Below, one piece after another: positions 53,726-64,000 of a stretch of 64,000 nucleotides of DNA (position 1 is the first letter of the stretch; each line of letters begins with the position of its first letter). The DNA is from Seminavis robusta (Eukaryota; Bacillariophyta; Bacillariophyceae; Naviculales; Naviculaceae), in the NCBI GenBank assembly GCA_903772945.1, contig CAICTM010000009.1, positions 124,001 to 188,000 of the forward strand, in the 5' to 3' direction. The position numbers were made by a program, and so were the translations under genes. The notes under the pieces were generated by a model. It worked only from the letters and a program-made list of their open reading frames with translations. It had not been told where the DNA came from and made no database searches.

Positions 53726-55383
53726 ATGTCAACATTGTCGCCATTGGTGCCGTTTTTGGGATCTATTCTGGTCTCGGTGATTTTACTCAAGCAGGAACAG
53801 AGTGAGAAACCAGAACAACAGAAAAAGAGGACCATGACAAGGAACGCCGTGTCCATGACAAAGGAGGCTGTAATGAAGCTGCGTAGAAAATACTTTTCCA
53901 AATCTGTGAGCATTTCGTATGCCAATTCTGGTCCTCTGATGATTGTACAAGTAAGTTATTAGACTCTTGTCCTTGACACGGCAATTGCGACTACATGTAC
54001 GATGTACTAATAATAATCAGGATATCTCGTTCCGTCGTTTTCCTCGTTGCTACCGGTACCGGTACCTGGTACCAGGGAAGAGGTTCTCATTTGATTGATG
54101 AAAATGGAGTGGCGTACTTGGATACAAGAAACAATGTGGCCCATTGTGGTCACAGTCACCCGAGGGTTGTCAAAGCTGTGCAGGACCAAGTCGCTCAGTT
54201 GAACACCAACACTCGATACCTTCATCCCAATGTGGCAACTCTTGGACAACGTCTAAGCAATCTGTTTCCGGATCCGTTGGAGATTGTCTTTTTTGTCAAT
54301 TCTGGGTCCGAAGCCAACGATCTGGCACTCCGATTAGCTCGGGCATGTACAGGATCCAAAAACACAATTGTCGTCGATGGAAGCTATCACGGCCACACCA
54401 TGACAGTCTTGGAGGTCTCTCCTTACAAATATGAACAGGGTGGAGAGTTCGATCTCCAACCACCAAAAATGGGCCTCAAATTTCAATCGCCTGGTAGACA
54501 CATTTGGAAAGTACCGGCTCCTGATATCTACCGAGGTCCTCATCGAGATATCCGGACTGCCGGCAGGGAATACGCCAAGACGGTGGAGGAAGCTTGTCAT
54601 TTCTACCAGAAAGAATGTGGCGAGAAAGTAGGGGCGTTCCTCTTGGAGGGAGGCATGAGTACCCCCGGCGCCATCCTATCACCACCAGGCTATCTGGCCC
54701 ATAGTGTCAAGGCTGTTCGAGACGCCGGAGGTGTTTTCATCGCTGACGAAGTCCAATCTGGTTTTGGAAGATTTGGCACTTCGTTTTGGGCCTTTCAGCA
54801 CCAACATCCTGGGCACGAGGAAGAGGTCGTGGTGCCGGATATAGTGACCATGGGGAAACCATTTGGAAACGGCATGCCCTTGGCTGCGGTTGTAACAACT
54901 CGAGCTGTCGCTGAGGCGTTTGAAACCAATGCTCATATCGAATACTTCAATACATTTGGCGGTAATCCAGTTTGTGCAGCGGCAGGTCTGGCTGTCTTGG
55001 ATACAATTGAAGCGGAAAAGTTACAGCAGAAAGCTGTACAGGTTGGTGGCTATCTACAAGACAAGTTCATGGCACTACAACAACATTTGGAGATTATTGG
55101 AGATGTCCGCGGGTCTGGATTTTTCATTGGTGTAGAACTAGTGCGTGACCGTACAACATTGGAAGCTGCTACTGAGGAGACATCTTACATTTGTTCAGTT
55201 CTCAAGGAAAAGTACAAGATATTGACCAGCATTGATGGAATCTTTGAGAACGTGCTGATGATCAAGCCACCCATGGTCTTCAGCAAGGCAGACGCTGATT
55301 ACTTTGTAGAGAGTTTTGAAGGGGCCGTGGGCGATATGAAGGCTGCCGGAGACGTTCGCTCCATGGAAAAGACCCCAACCTAG
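53726..55383 (+). CDS. Class III PLP enzyme, ethanolamine-phosphate phospholyase-like
   Basis: Two exons, 53726-53950 and 54076-55383, join in phase 0 to give 510 residues. The donor is GTAAGT and the acceptor TACCAG. The join restores [20 protein letters not shown], the classic start of class III aminotransferase folds. Visible motifs are [16 protein letters not shown] and SYHGHT (cofactor phosphate and ring), [11 protein letters not shown] with Asp299, and [13 protein letters not shown] with Lys336, the likely Schiff-base lysine. The [14 protein letters not shown] segment is typical of the AGXT2-like group that includes ethanolamine-phosphate and phosphohydroxylysine phospholyases, so I prefer that role over plain alanine-glyoxylate transamination. 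A hydrophobic N-terminal segment ([15 protein letters not shown]) may anchor or target it. The intron holds a run of GGTACC words right before its acceptor. Confidence 0.88.
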
Positions 55384-56096
55384 GTAGCTATAGCTAGTAG
55401 TTGGTACTGGTAGAGCGAATAGAAGAAGAGCCTTCCTTGTGGATCTACTGGCTAGATAGGTATCAGTGTTCAGTTCAGTTCACTTCACTTCACTTCAGAC
55501 GTAGAAGTATCTCGTGTCCATCAATGGCAAACTTAGGGCCTGAAAATCAATCTATGATTCCATGAAGCTTCAATCTTCTTTACTACGTTGTCTGACATCC
55601 AAGTCACACACCCATCTGAGGGTAAGTTTGAGGATGTTCCTTCCTCCTCCCTTCCTGCTCCTAGAGTCTAGTACAGACTGTGGCTATCTAGCTAAAGTAG
55701 GGGTAACCAGGCTATCCGTGGAGGGTTTCTTGCCGTTCGAACGGTACCACAGCACGCACGCTGAATGGCCGCATGCTGTGGGCACTCTTGAAGATATCAA
55801 GAGAAGGTGGTGACTCCGTGAGAGGGCATTTAAGCATGCGTGGGAGGCAGCAGAAAAAGAAACAGCAAAACATGAAAGCAGAAAGCTGGTGATGTCAGAG
55901 TTGAAATTGAACATGGCGTTAACTCTTTGGGATTCTTAGGACACCACGTCATACAACACTTTCCAGGGCCATAGAGAAAAAACCACGCAAGTGAACAACG
56001 CTGCAACCAATCGGCTTGTTGCCTCCTTCCTCCCTCGATGACATCGACTTGGTACGTACGAGTCCCTAAACAGAGTTCTGAGAACAAGTTGACACC
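55384..56096. other. Intergenic
   Basis: Between two plus-strand genes. A TTCAGTTCAGTTCACTTCAC microsatellite lies at 55468-55496. No gene is supported. Confidence 0.4.
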
Positions 56097-57670
56097 ATGA
56101 TGTGGTCATTGATGAGTTGTGTTTCTACAGCAGCATCGGAAGCAGCTCCGGTTTCGTCAGCCATTTTTCTCACAAAAGAAAGCATCACAGCTCAAGCTAC
56201 CCTTCAACCAAACCATTTTCGAACGACAGGATTCTGTTTCACACACATATACAGCAGCAAGATGATGGGAAAATCCCTCCTTAGCCTCATGGCGATGTAT
56301 TTTATGGCGTCGCATGAACGTTCAGCCCATGCCTTTCAGTTTCTGCCGAGTGGGAAGGTTTTTCAGCGAGCGGCCTTCTCGCGAATGAACCTGCGAATGG
56401 TCAGCTCTCATCTGGAACCTTCTGATGGTGGCACCAACAGGGAACGTCGCTTTGCGGAGTTTATGAATCTTGAGCCAGTCACCCAGTCAGAGGCCCGTCG
56501 AGAACGGCTGTCCAGGGATCAGGAGACTAAAGAGAAGTTTGCAGAGTATGGCGATGAGCTTTGGGCGCTGCGGAAGAAAGTGAAAAACTTGGGGGATAAG
56601 CTTGTAGGAGCACTGAATGGTGGCTCTCGGGAAAGTGAAGAGCTGCTTCGTCAAGAGTTGAGGGAAGCCGAGTGTCGTGATCCAGAGTTGGTCTACGAAG
56701 TGGAACTGCTGGAAATGGAGTTGGCCCGAAGGGACGGGGACACCGTGCAGGCAGAAAAGGCAAAGCAAAGGGCGCTTAACGCCCGAAGCTGTCTCCCACA
56801 CTTCAACTTGGAGGGCCTCTGGGTGGGCAAGTAAGTGTTATATTGGCCGATCCCTGTTTGCCCGACGTCGTATGTGCATTATAAAGGAAGCTCACTGTGT
56901 CCCTTCTTGTCATTTGCAACCTTATCACTGATCCATCAGGTATGGCGGCCATGGGTACGAAATGATCAACGTCACTTATGTAGGTGACACAATGATTGCT
57001 TTCAAGGTCACTGGTGACAAGAACGTCCCCCGAGGGGAAATTACATTCCAGGCTGATCTTACGCCAAATGGCGTCCGAAAACTTCGTGATGGCATCATGA
57101 TTGGTAGTGGCGGTGGTGCAACCAAAGATCACACACAAAAACCTCTCGAGCCCATTATGCTCACGGAAAAGGCGGCCTCCAAATGGGGCACACGACAATT
57201 GCCTCGGTACAGAGGATTGGGCCAAGTGGCCGAACCTGGCTTTACCAATAATAAATGGATGGATGGCCAATTGATCATCATTGGCGAGGAGTACTTCAGT
57301 TTTGCTTGGGTGGTACGTTTCATCTTTATTATTTTCATTGGTGTTTGATTTGTGTTGTGGCAGTGGCCTGATGCTTTCTTTCCGTCACCTTCCTTTTTTG
57401 CAGCCGCTGGAAAACCAAATTTTCTTTGGACGTCCTTCACCCGAGTTGGCTCTCAAGATGCTTCGAGAGGGCGGCATGGAACACTTGCGATCAAAAACTC
57501 ATTGGGAAGCGCCACCGTCGTTGGATGAAGACGTGGATGTTTTGAAAGAGTTTGTCTCGAGCTGCTTGGAAAAGACAGCGCAAACTATTGAAGAGGAATT
57601 GCCTGCAGGAGATCCATTCAGCTGCATCTGGCACGGAACCGGCGACGCAGAGGAGTGTTACTTTGAATAG
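56097..57670 (+). CDS. Plastid-targeted cyclin-D1-binding/EXECUTER-like protein
   Basis: Three exons, 56097-56830, 56940-57312 and 57404-57670, join in frame for 457 residues; a second ATG at 56262 would give 402. I favour the second start, because MMGKSLLSLMAMYFMASHER then SAHA/FQF is a signal peptide followed by a diatom-type plastid cleavage motif, with a basic transit region after it. A coiled-coil helical part follows (about 130-230 of the long form). Then comes FNLEGLWVGKYGGHGYEMIN, VTGDKNVPRGEITFQADL and, near the end, GTRQLPRYRGLGQVAEPGF and QLIIIGEEYFSFAW. This order matches the cyclin-D1-binding domain (Pfam Cyclin_D1_bind, once DUF3506) seen in FBXO31 and in plant EXECUTER proteins of plastid singlet-oxygen signalling. 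There is no F-box. The plastid role is inference. Confidence 0.7.
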
Positions 57671-58527
57671 ACGAAGAAGCAACCCGATGGCTTGGCTGTT
57701 GTTGAATGACTGACACGGTGTCAAAGCCCAATCAATGGCCACTCATGTACAAAATGCACGGGCAAGCTGCTCCTTGTAACCACGAGAGAAGACAAACCTT
57801 TAGATCGCTACAGTAAAAATTAAAGTCTTCATATTACTGTACAACCTGTACCCTTGACAACTTATTGCCGAAGGGTTCAGTTATTGCCGGAGCGCTCAGT
57901 ACAGAAAAGTGGAACTATTAATTAATAGCAAGCTCAGACTAAAGCTTTTTTTGGCACTCCCACTACGGGGGGTTCCTTTCACCACCGCCAGCCTCCACCG
58001 GCAGCACCAGTTCCTTACTGTTGTCTCTCACCTTCATTGTCACACGAAACCTTCTTACCTACCGCTACAAATCCTCTGCAAGCTACATCCATTTTCCAAG
58101 CAAAATGGGGGCACCAAGCGTTCCACTAAGCCACACATTAGCGCTCAACACTCGACTCGACTCGACTCGCATTGAACAAGCGCGTCTTCCGCTGAGGAAC
58201 TGGCCAGTTCTAGATCAATTGGAATGACTATCAAGTTCCATTACTTATTCGAAGCAAGCTGGGATGACTTTCAGCTCAATCGTTTTTTGCAGCTCTTAGC
58301 CCGCAAAACAAGTAGACCATGTGTACGGCAGACTGACATAAGCATTATATTATGTCAGCTTCAAGTGGCATGAGCTACTTCTTCAACTAGCCTTCAGCAT
58401 ACCGGTACTTGCAAGGGCAGCAACAACACCCCGCTGTCTCGATTTGCTCACGGCATGTAAAGACTTAGTAAAGCACGCAGATTGTACCGTAGCGTAGATC
58501 GTGTTCGTGTCGAGTTAGGCCCTTTGC
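57671..58527. other. Intergenic, convergent 3' ends
   Basis: No gene is supported. CTCGACTCGACTCG repeats occur near 58150, and TACCGGTACTT near 58398. Small frames at 57909-58227 overlap each other and have no domain. Confidence 0.4.
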
Positions 58528-60523
58528 TTACTCCCACATTTTGATGACCCCATCCCATCCGCACGAAAATACAACTGACGGGTCCAGAGGATGCCATGCC
58601 ACGCAAATGGCGGGGCCCTTGTCATGAGCTCGATACTTTTGCATCATTCTGTTGTTTGTTTGAAACGAAAAGAGTCAACCGTTAGTTAGAAGAAAGCATT
58701 GAACTAACGGACAAAGCCCAACGACTGTTGGTTTCGAGACACGACAACGACACTCACCTCGTTCGTTTCCAATCCCAAAAACAGAGTTTTCCATTACCAT
58801 CGCCGCTGACTAAAAACTGTCCATCCGGACTAATGTCCATTTCGCAGGCATACCCTGCGACAAGGTGTCCACTGAATTTTTTCTTTCGTTGTAGCGCAAA
58901 TCGATTGGACGCTTGAAATACAGCGATATGGTTGTCGAGTGATTGTCCACAAAAGTACTGTTGTGAGGGATGCATGGTCAAGCAGGGTATGGAATGCATG
59001 GAAGGATCGCTGATATATTTGATGGGCACGGGTGTGTCCCATTCCCAAACCAGTAGCTTTTTATCATCACTGCTGGTAATCATTTTCATGCCTTTATCCT
59101 CAGAAAAGACAATGGCATTAACGGGTGCCAAGTGATGATTGTACTCTTGGGTGATTTCTCCCGTGGTACAATCGTAAGTGACAATTTTGTTGTCGCTGCA
59201 TCCCACGACAAAGAGATTGTCGTCTAGCGGAAAGAATTTGACCACATAGGGAACTTTTCGATTGGTCAACGTCTGTAGAACTTCTCCCGATTCGGTATTC
59301 CACAATCGCAAATATCGATCAAAGGACGCCGACACGAATCTGGACCCAGTGTGATTGAACTGTACGTCTCTGACGGCAGCGGAATGTCCCGAGTAGGATC
59401 GCATGAGTTGTTTTTGTGGAATGGACCAAACTTTGCAGACGCCATCCAATCCCGCACTGAGCACCAAATGTCCCGTCTTGGGAAAGAGTCGAATCCGATG
59501 CACACCCTTGCTGCCCGCTTGGAAACGGTGAACGCACTTTTTGGGAACAAAACATTTGTGATGATCCATGTCGAGGTCTTCTTCGCTGTTGGCAATATTG
59601 GCCAATCCCGCAGGTGGTGCCATCCATGATTGTCCCTTGTAGTCGAATTCTTGTTTGGCATGGAATTGTGTAGTAGCTTCCATGATTTGATCGTCTGAAG
59701 CGAGCTTGGGAGGCAACAAATGTGCCATTTTTCGTTCTACGAGACGATCGACAGCCGATTCTGACTCCTTTTCCTCTTCTTGTTTTCCCAACTGACGATC
59801 TCTTTCCTTGAGGTATTCTCGTTCGGCCAATTGTTCGGGTGCCAGCGACTCAACTCCTCCCCTGGCAATATCACTGAGGGAATTGTCTGCGGCCCATCGT
59901 TCTTCCGTGGTAGGCGGAGCCCAAATGCCATGTTCTACTTCATCGTCTGATCCATGAACGAGAGGTTCCTTCTTGTCATTGCTGGGTCTCTGTCGTTTTC
60001 TCCGTTGTTCATCAACCTTGGCGAATTCTTGCAGACGGTGTTTGCTGTATCCCAGTGTGGTTCTGACCACCTCGCTTCCCTCAGCGTCTGGAGCAGCGGC
60101 TCTTCCTGTGCGTTGAAATTTGTTGCGCTGTTCTTGAAAGGTGGCTTCTTCAAAAGCCACGTTGGTTTCATGGTTGCCGTGTCCTTGCTTATTGTTGGAG
60201 GCGTTGGGGTCTACGAGAGGACCGTAGACAGGAGCATACAGACTGGATTTGGTGGGATTGTTCATGAGAACCAAAGCTCCTTGATTGCTCTTTTGAGTAC
60301 TACCGGTACCAGTAGTACCACTAGAAGCACCACCTCCATAGACTGTCAGAGAAGTCGCTGTACTGCCTTGATTCAAACCACGTCCAGCGGTTATGGCAGA
60401 CACGGAAGGAGCCGCTTGCAAAAAGCGACGATCCGCTGGACGAGCAATCGCCTTGACATCAGGCTTCAGTTTTGGTTCGTCGCCCTCCGAATTGGAGCTG
60501 TCATAGCCTCCTAGAAGGTCCAT
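58528..60523 (-). CDS. PRP17: Pre-mRNA splicing factor PRP17 (CDC40), WD40 protein
   Basis: Two exons, 60523-58758 and 58648-58528, join in phase 2 for 628 residues. The donor is GTGAGT and the acceptor ends AACAG. The N-terminal half keeps family motifs: MDLLGGYDSSNSEGDE, LYAPVYGPLVDP and the segment around HGIWAPP. The C-terminal half is a WD40 propeller of seven blades, starting near KKCVHRFQAGSKGVHRIRLF and ending with DGNGKLCFWDWKRTR, then, after the intron, YRAHDKGPAICVAWHPLD and CGWDGVIKMW. The last exon matches the expected final blade of PRP17, so the splice is secure. PRP17 acts in the second catalytic step of splicing within the spliceosome. Confidence 0.95.
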
Positions 60524-61101
60524 TGTGATGCCTCAAACAGAACCAATCAATAAGATATAAAACAAAGGTGAAGGCTTTGAGTAGGCTTTGTCGATTGTTT
60601 GTTGGTTGTTGTTGTTGATGGTTTTTGAGTGGCGTCTCTCTTCTTTCTGGGCAGGCGGCCAGACTAAATTATTACAAATATCTAAACACCAGGGTATGGC
60701 GGTCTTTTGCTCCACCGCCAAAAAGGCTCGCGGGTGACAGGAGAAATTGTGACCCAGGCTTGCTTCATCCAAGGCCACAAACCACGAAAGAGGAAACGGC
60801 AAATCCTCTCTCTCTCATTGGTCTCTCATCTCTCGTCTCTTACTGAGCTTAGTGAGACTGAGTGAGCAGAAGCTCAAGTGGAAGACTCACGACAAAAGGA
60901 CATTGTACAGATCAAGCAAGCCATTGCAATCGTGCGGTCTCCCCTTTTGGCTTGACTCTTTGTCCCAAAGTTTCCTTGGTTTCCGACCATCCTCCGCCTC
61001 ATCAATCGATTTGGCTGGGTCTGTTCATCATCCATCAATCAATCAAATCAATCAATCGTGCACCATATTGATTCAAATCACATCTACTTGATTGAGAGAA
61101 A
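60524..61101. other. Intergenic, divergent 5' regions
   Basis: Shared upstream DNA of PRP17 (minus) and the ubiquitin protease (plus). ATCAATCAATCAAATCAATC repeats lie at 61034-61056. No gene was recognised. Confidence 0.45.
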
Positions 61102-63477
61102 ATGGTGGCTGCGTCTGCAGTATCCAGTAGTACATGTACTAATGCCAGCAATAGCAATGTACCGAGTCTCCCACCGCAGCGTGAGGTGGCTCGGCCCGTT
61201 GCTAATTTGGGCAACACCTGTTATATGAATGCCGTATTGCAGGCTCTGGCACATGCTCCTGAACTATGCTTGGCCATGGACTGTGAACCCCATCGACACA
61301 CTTGTCCCATTTACATTGAAAACACTCGCAGAGCCCGCTTGGCGTCGCCCACCAGTTCGCCCGAAGGAGGAGATGCCGAGCCGGACTTTAGACGCAACAA
61401 GGCGACGGCCAAGCGTGGAGTCAGAAGGTCCAGTCGAAAATCTCCAACCAGTGGACTGGGAAAAGAAGACAGCAACAACAGTACCAACGATGACGCTGAC
61501 GATACGTACTGCACGCTCTGCGAAATGGAGTATCATCTCACTGAAGTACACAAGACAAATGTGGACGGAAAGGAAAAGGCCGTCGCTCCTAACTTTTTCG
61601 TTCACGGATTCATCAAAAAGGTCGCGCCATGGTTCAAGCTGGGACAACAGGAAGACTCGCATGAATTCCTGAGACTACTCATTGATGCCATGCAAAACAG
61701 CTGCAAAAATGCTAGACCAAAAATGGAAGATGACGCCATGGAAGAAGACATTCCACCCATTGGAGATGATGACATGATGGATACTGGTGGAAAAGTCAAC
61801 ACCAAAAACAAGGACGTAGAGTACCCCTTTCAACTCTTTAGAGGAACTGTAGAATCATGTGTCACATGCGATTCTTGCAAGGCATCCAGTTCCACATTGG
61901 ACCCCATTGAAGATGTCGGATTGGAAGTCACGCCACACACACCCAACAAGGCATCCGGAATGTCTACTCGTGGCTCGCTTTCTTCCCCAGGAAATGGAGA
62001 AGCTTTGGCCGATGTCAGCTCGGCATTCCAACGATTTGCACGCGTAGAAAACCTTGATGCACAGTACAAGTGCGAAAAGTGCGGCAAGGGCGGAAGAGCC
62101 ACCAAACAGTCGCGTCTGGCATCCATCCCGCCCATTCTCACACTACATCTCAAACGCTTTCGCTACGGTGGGGACGCCAGAGGACCATCTCCGGCATTTG
62201 CCACCAGCAATCGAAGAACCAAATCTGGATCGGCAAAGATTGAAGGACACATCAAGTTTGACCTCGTATTCGATTTACGGCCTTACTTGACAGACGAACT
62301 GCAGAGTAAACACAAAAAGATGTTCTGTCGTCTCTTTGCCGTCATTGTACACGCGGGAAAGAACTCACATTCAGGACACTACGTCTCATACGTTCGCAAC
62401 ATTACCAAGAACGAATGGTGGAAAATGGACGACGCTAGAGTTACTTTGGCGAGTAATGAAGAAGTCATGCAAGCCGAAGCATACATGCTCTTTTACCGAA
62501 TCCTGGACCACCCTGTGGCTGTGCAACTAGAAGATCAGGCCAAGAAAATGAAAGAAGAAGTTGAGCGCTTGGCCAAAGAGGCCAAGGAAGAAGAGCAAAA
62601 GGCAATCGCCGAGGCAGAAGCCGCCGCTGCAGCAGCTGCCAAGGAAGCGGCAGAAACCGAAAAGGAAAATGTACCGGTCAAAAATGACGGCATCAAGCAG
62701 GAAGCAGACGCCCCGGTTCCTTCTGCAGCGGCATCAGCAACGACACTAGTAAAGGAGGAGCCAGCTCCAGCTCCAGTCCCCGCGCCCAGTTCTTCCGGTG
62801 CAGACAACAAGCCAATGGATGTCCAACCCGAAAAGCCATCGGGCCCCAGCAGCGGCAGTGCTCCCATCAAGAATGAGCCGGCTCCTCCTGTCCCAGCTCC
62901 AAAGCCAGCGCCTATGACTCCGCCCAAAAGCGCCAACACTGTCTCCTCGAATTCGAATGCGAATACCAGTAATAGCCGAAAGCGCGGTCTACCCGATTAC
63001 CTGGATGGGAAAAGCTGGGCCAAGGCCAATACACGGTTGAAGACCTACTCGAGCATCGATAGCGCTCAGGATTACATCAACGAAAATATTCAATTCAAGC
63101 AAGACTTCTTCCGACTGATCACCGAAGAAGGAAACAAACCGAATGCCAAGGTGGATCATTGTCCCCTCAAGCGGATCACGCGTAAGTTTTTCTAGGTGGG
63201 AAAGGAAAAGTGGCCTTGGGACGACCGCTAATGCTAATGTCTTTTCTTCGGTTCTTGCGCCGAATCGGTAGCTGACGACGTAGTTGGTGGTTTTGGCCGG
63301 TGGGAAAAAGGACTCAAGGAGTGCATCTTCCGTCTTGCTCGCCGCTATGAAAAGGAAAACCCTGGAGAGTGCTTCTTCACCGCGGCCGTACCACGCAAAG
63401 TAGAGGCACAAACCGCAGTTTCCGCGACTACATCTGGAAACGCTACCGCTCCTTCTGGCGACGATGCGTTGCTGTAG
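61102..63477 (+). CDS. Ubiquitin carboxyl-terminal hydrolase (USP family)
   Basis: Two exons, 61102-63181 and 63272-63477, join in phase 1 for 761 residues. The donor is GTAAGT and the acceptor CGGTAG. The Cys box (NLGNTCYMNAVLQALAHAP, Cys40) and the His box (AGKNSHSGHYVSYVRN, His near 425, then WWKMDDARV) are intact. Zinc-ribbon cysteines appear as CVTCDSCKASS and YKCEKCGKGGRATKQ, with SIPPILTLHLKRF. An insert of about 75 residues after the Cys box holds CTLCEMEYH. This order is close to USP36/USP42 and plant UBP23-type enzymes, which remove ubiquitin from nuclear or nucleolar targets. The C-terminal 260 residues are Glu/Ala/Lys coiled coil and Pro-rich linker, ending in an ordered patch (GGFGRWEKGLKECIFRLARR) that the short second exon supplies. 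Confidence 0.92.
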
Positions 63478-64000
63478 TTGGCTGAGATCTCTTGGCCTGT
63501 CATTTGGTTCCGTAAGGTTGCTAACACCATGGAAGCTACTAACACTAACTAGCTAGCGGTGACTGTAGTTAGGCAGATCTAAAGCGGTGGCTCGTTCGTC
63601 CTGTACCTGGCACCGTACCACGAAAGAAAAGACAACGCCTCCCAGAAAGAACTATAGATACCGTACCACGAAAGAAAAGACCACGCCTCCCAGAAAGAAC
63701 TATAGATACTATAGTTCTGAGTGTCTCGTTGATGTCCTTGTAGCACCAACAAAACTCTGGTGGGCTCGGGGGGCGTTGTCTAGTTCCCATTTTCTGGCAG
63801 CACTACCTGTACCTCTAGTAACCATATTCAAGGATAGAAGAGAAATTATTCTTTGATTTGGTTCTCGTTGGGCAATTAAAACTAGATTTAGATCCTTGTC
63901 GCCTCCGTCATTGGAATTTGGGACATCCAGTTTATTTGTAGATCCAGGAAGTAGTTCGTCGATTAGACAGCGACCGCAACGACGTTTTCAAGGAAAGCTA
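63478..64000. other. 3' flank with short tandem duplication
   Basis: Beyond the ubiquitin protease no gene is seen up to the window end. The 48-bp tandem repeat is listed separately. Confidence 0.4.
63613..63708. repeat. 48-bp tandem duplication
   Basis: CCGTACCACGAAAGAAAAGA starts at 63613 and again at 63661. The two 48-base units differ at one base (GACAACG against GACCACG). Each ends in AGAACTATAGATA; the second is followed by CTATAGTTCT, giving a small inverted repeat. Confidence 0.9.

Overview
The window is nuclear DNA of a eukaryotic alga, most probably a raphid pennate diatom. This is an inference from several things seen together: short introns of about 65 to 120 bases with GT-AG ends; long low-complexity proteins with PT-rich linkers; three leucine-rich-repeat (LRR) membrane proteins of a design common in diatoms; a CCCH-like HGGG zinc-finger array of the type often labelled WRKY19-like in stramenopiles; and a protein with a signal peptide ending in a diatom-style plastid cleavage motif (AHA/FQF). 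Conserved eukaryotic genes (PRP17, NDUFA13, a ubiquitin protease) confirm a nuclear genome. The species cannot be fixed from the sequence alone.

Layout. 1-6442: a partial secreted Cys-rich protein (-), a BTB/POZ protein (+) and a four-exon zinc-finger protein (-). 6443-8666: gene-poor. 8667-10828: an alpha/beta hydrolase (+) and a small FLASH-like coiled-coil protein (-). 10829-14243: the repeat-rich part of the window, with a degenerate 145-bp tandem repeat, a GAAC microsatellite, a tandem satellite of about 150 bp broken by a 569-bp insert, and two copies of a perfect-loop hairpin repeat. 14244-22313: an acidic protein (+), a CRAL-TRIO-like protein (-), an RNI-type LRR protein (-), NDUFA13 (+) and a WW-like/UIM protein (+). 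22759-27460: a twelve-exon receptor guanylate cyclase (-). 27461-30141: gene-poor, with a TA-flanked MITE. 30142-35707: a compact ABC half-transporter (-), a four-helix membrane protein (+) and a secreted, probably GPI-anchored protein (+). 35849-52451: three related LRR membrane proteins (-, +, -) with a glycosyltransferase-like gene (-) between the second and third. 53726-63477: a class III aminotransferase-fold phospholyase (+), a plastid-targeted cyclin-D1-binding/EXECUTER-like protein (+), PRP17 (-) and a USP-type ubiquitin protease (+).

The genes are not in operons; neighbours are mostly independent. The strongest biological lead is the receptor cyclase. It joins a bacterial-type phosphonate/phosphate-binding-like (PhnD-fold) ectodomain, a Cys-rich stretch and a filamin-like repeat, one membrane helix, a kinase-homology domain that keeps its catalytic residues, and a class III nucleotide cyclase. 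Its twelve exons join in frame through all eleven junctions, and the splice sites were read by eye. A second theme is the trio of inside-out LRR proteins with low-complexity cytosolic halves and a shared Cys tail. A third is the high density of short TACCGGTA-like palindromes in the intergenic DNA.
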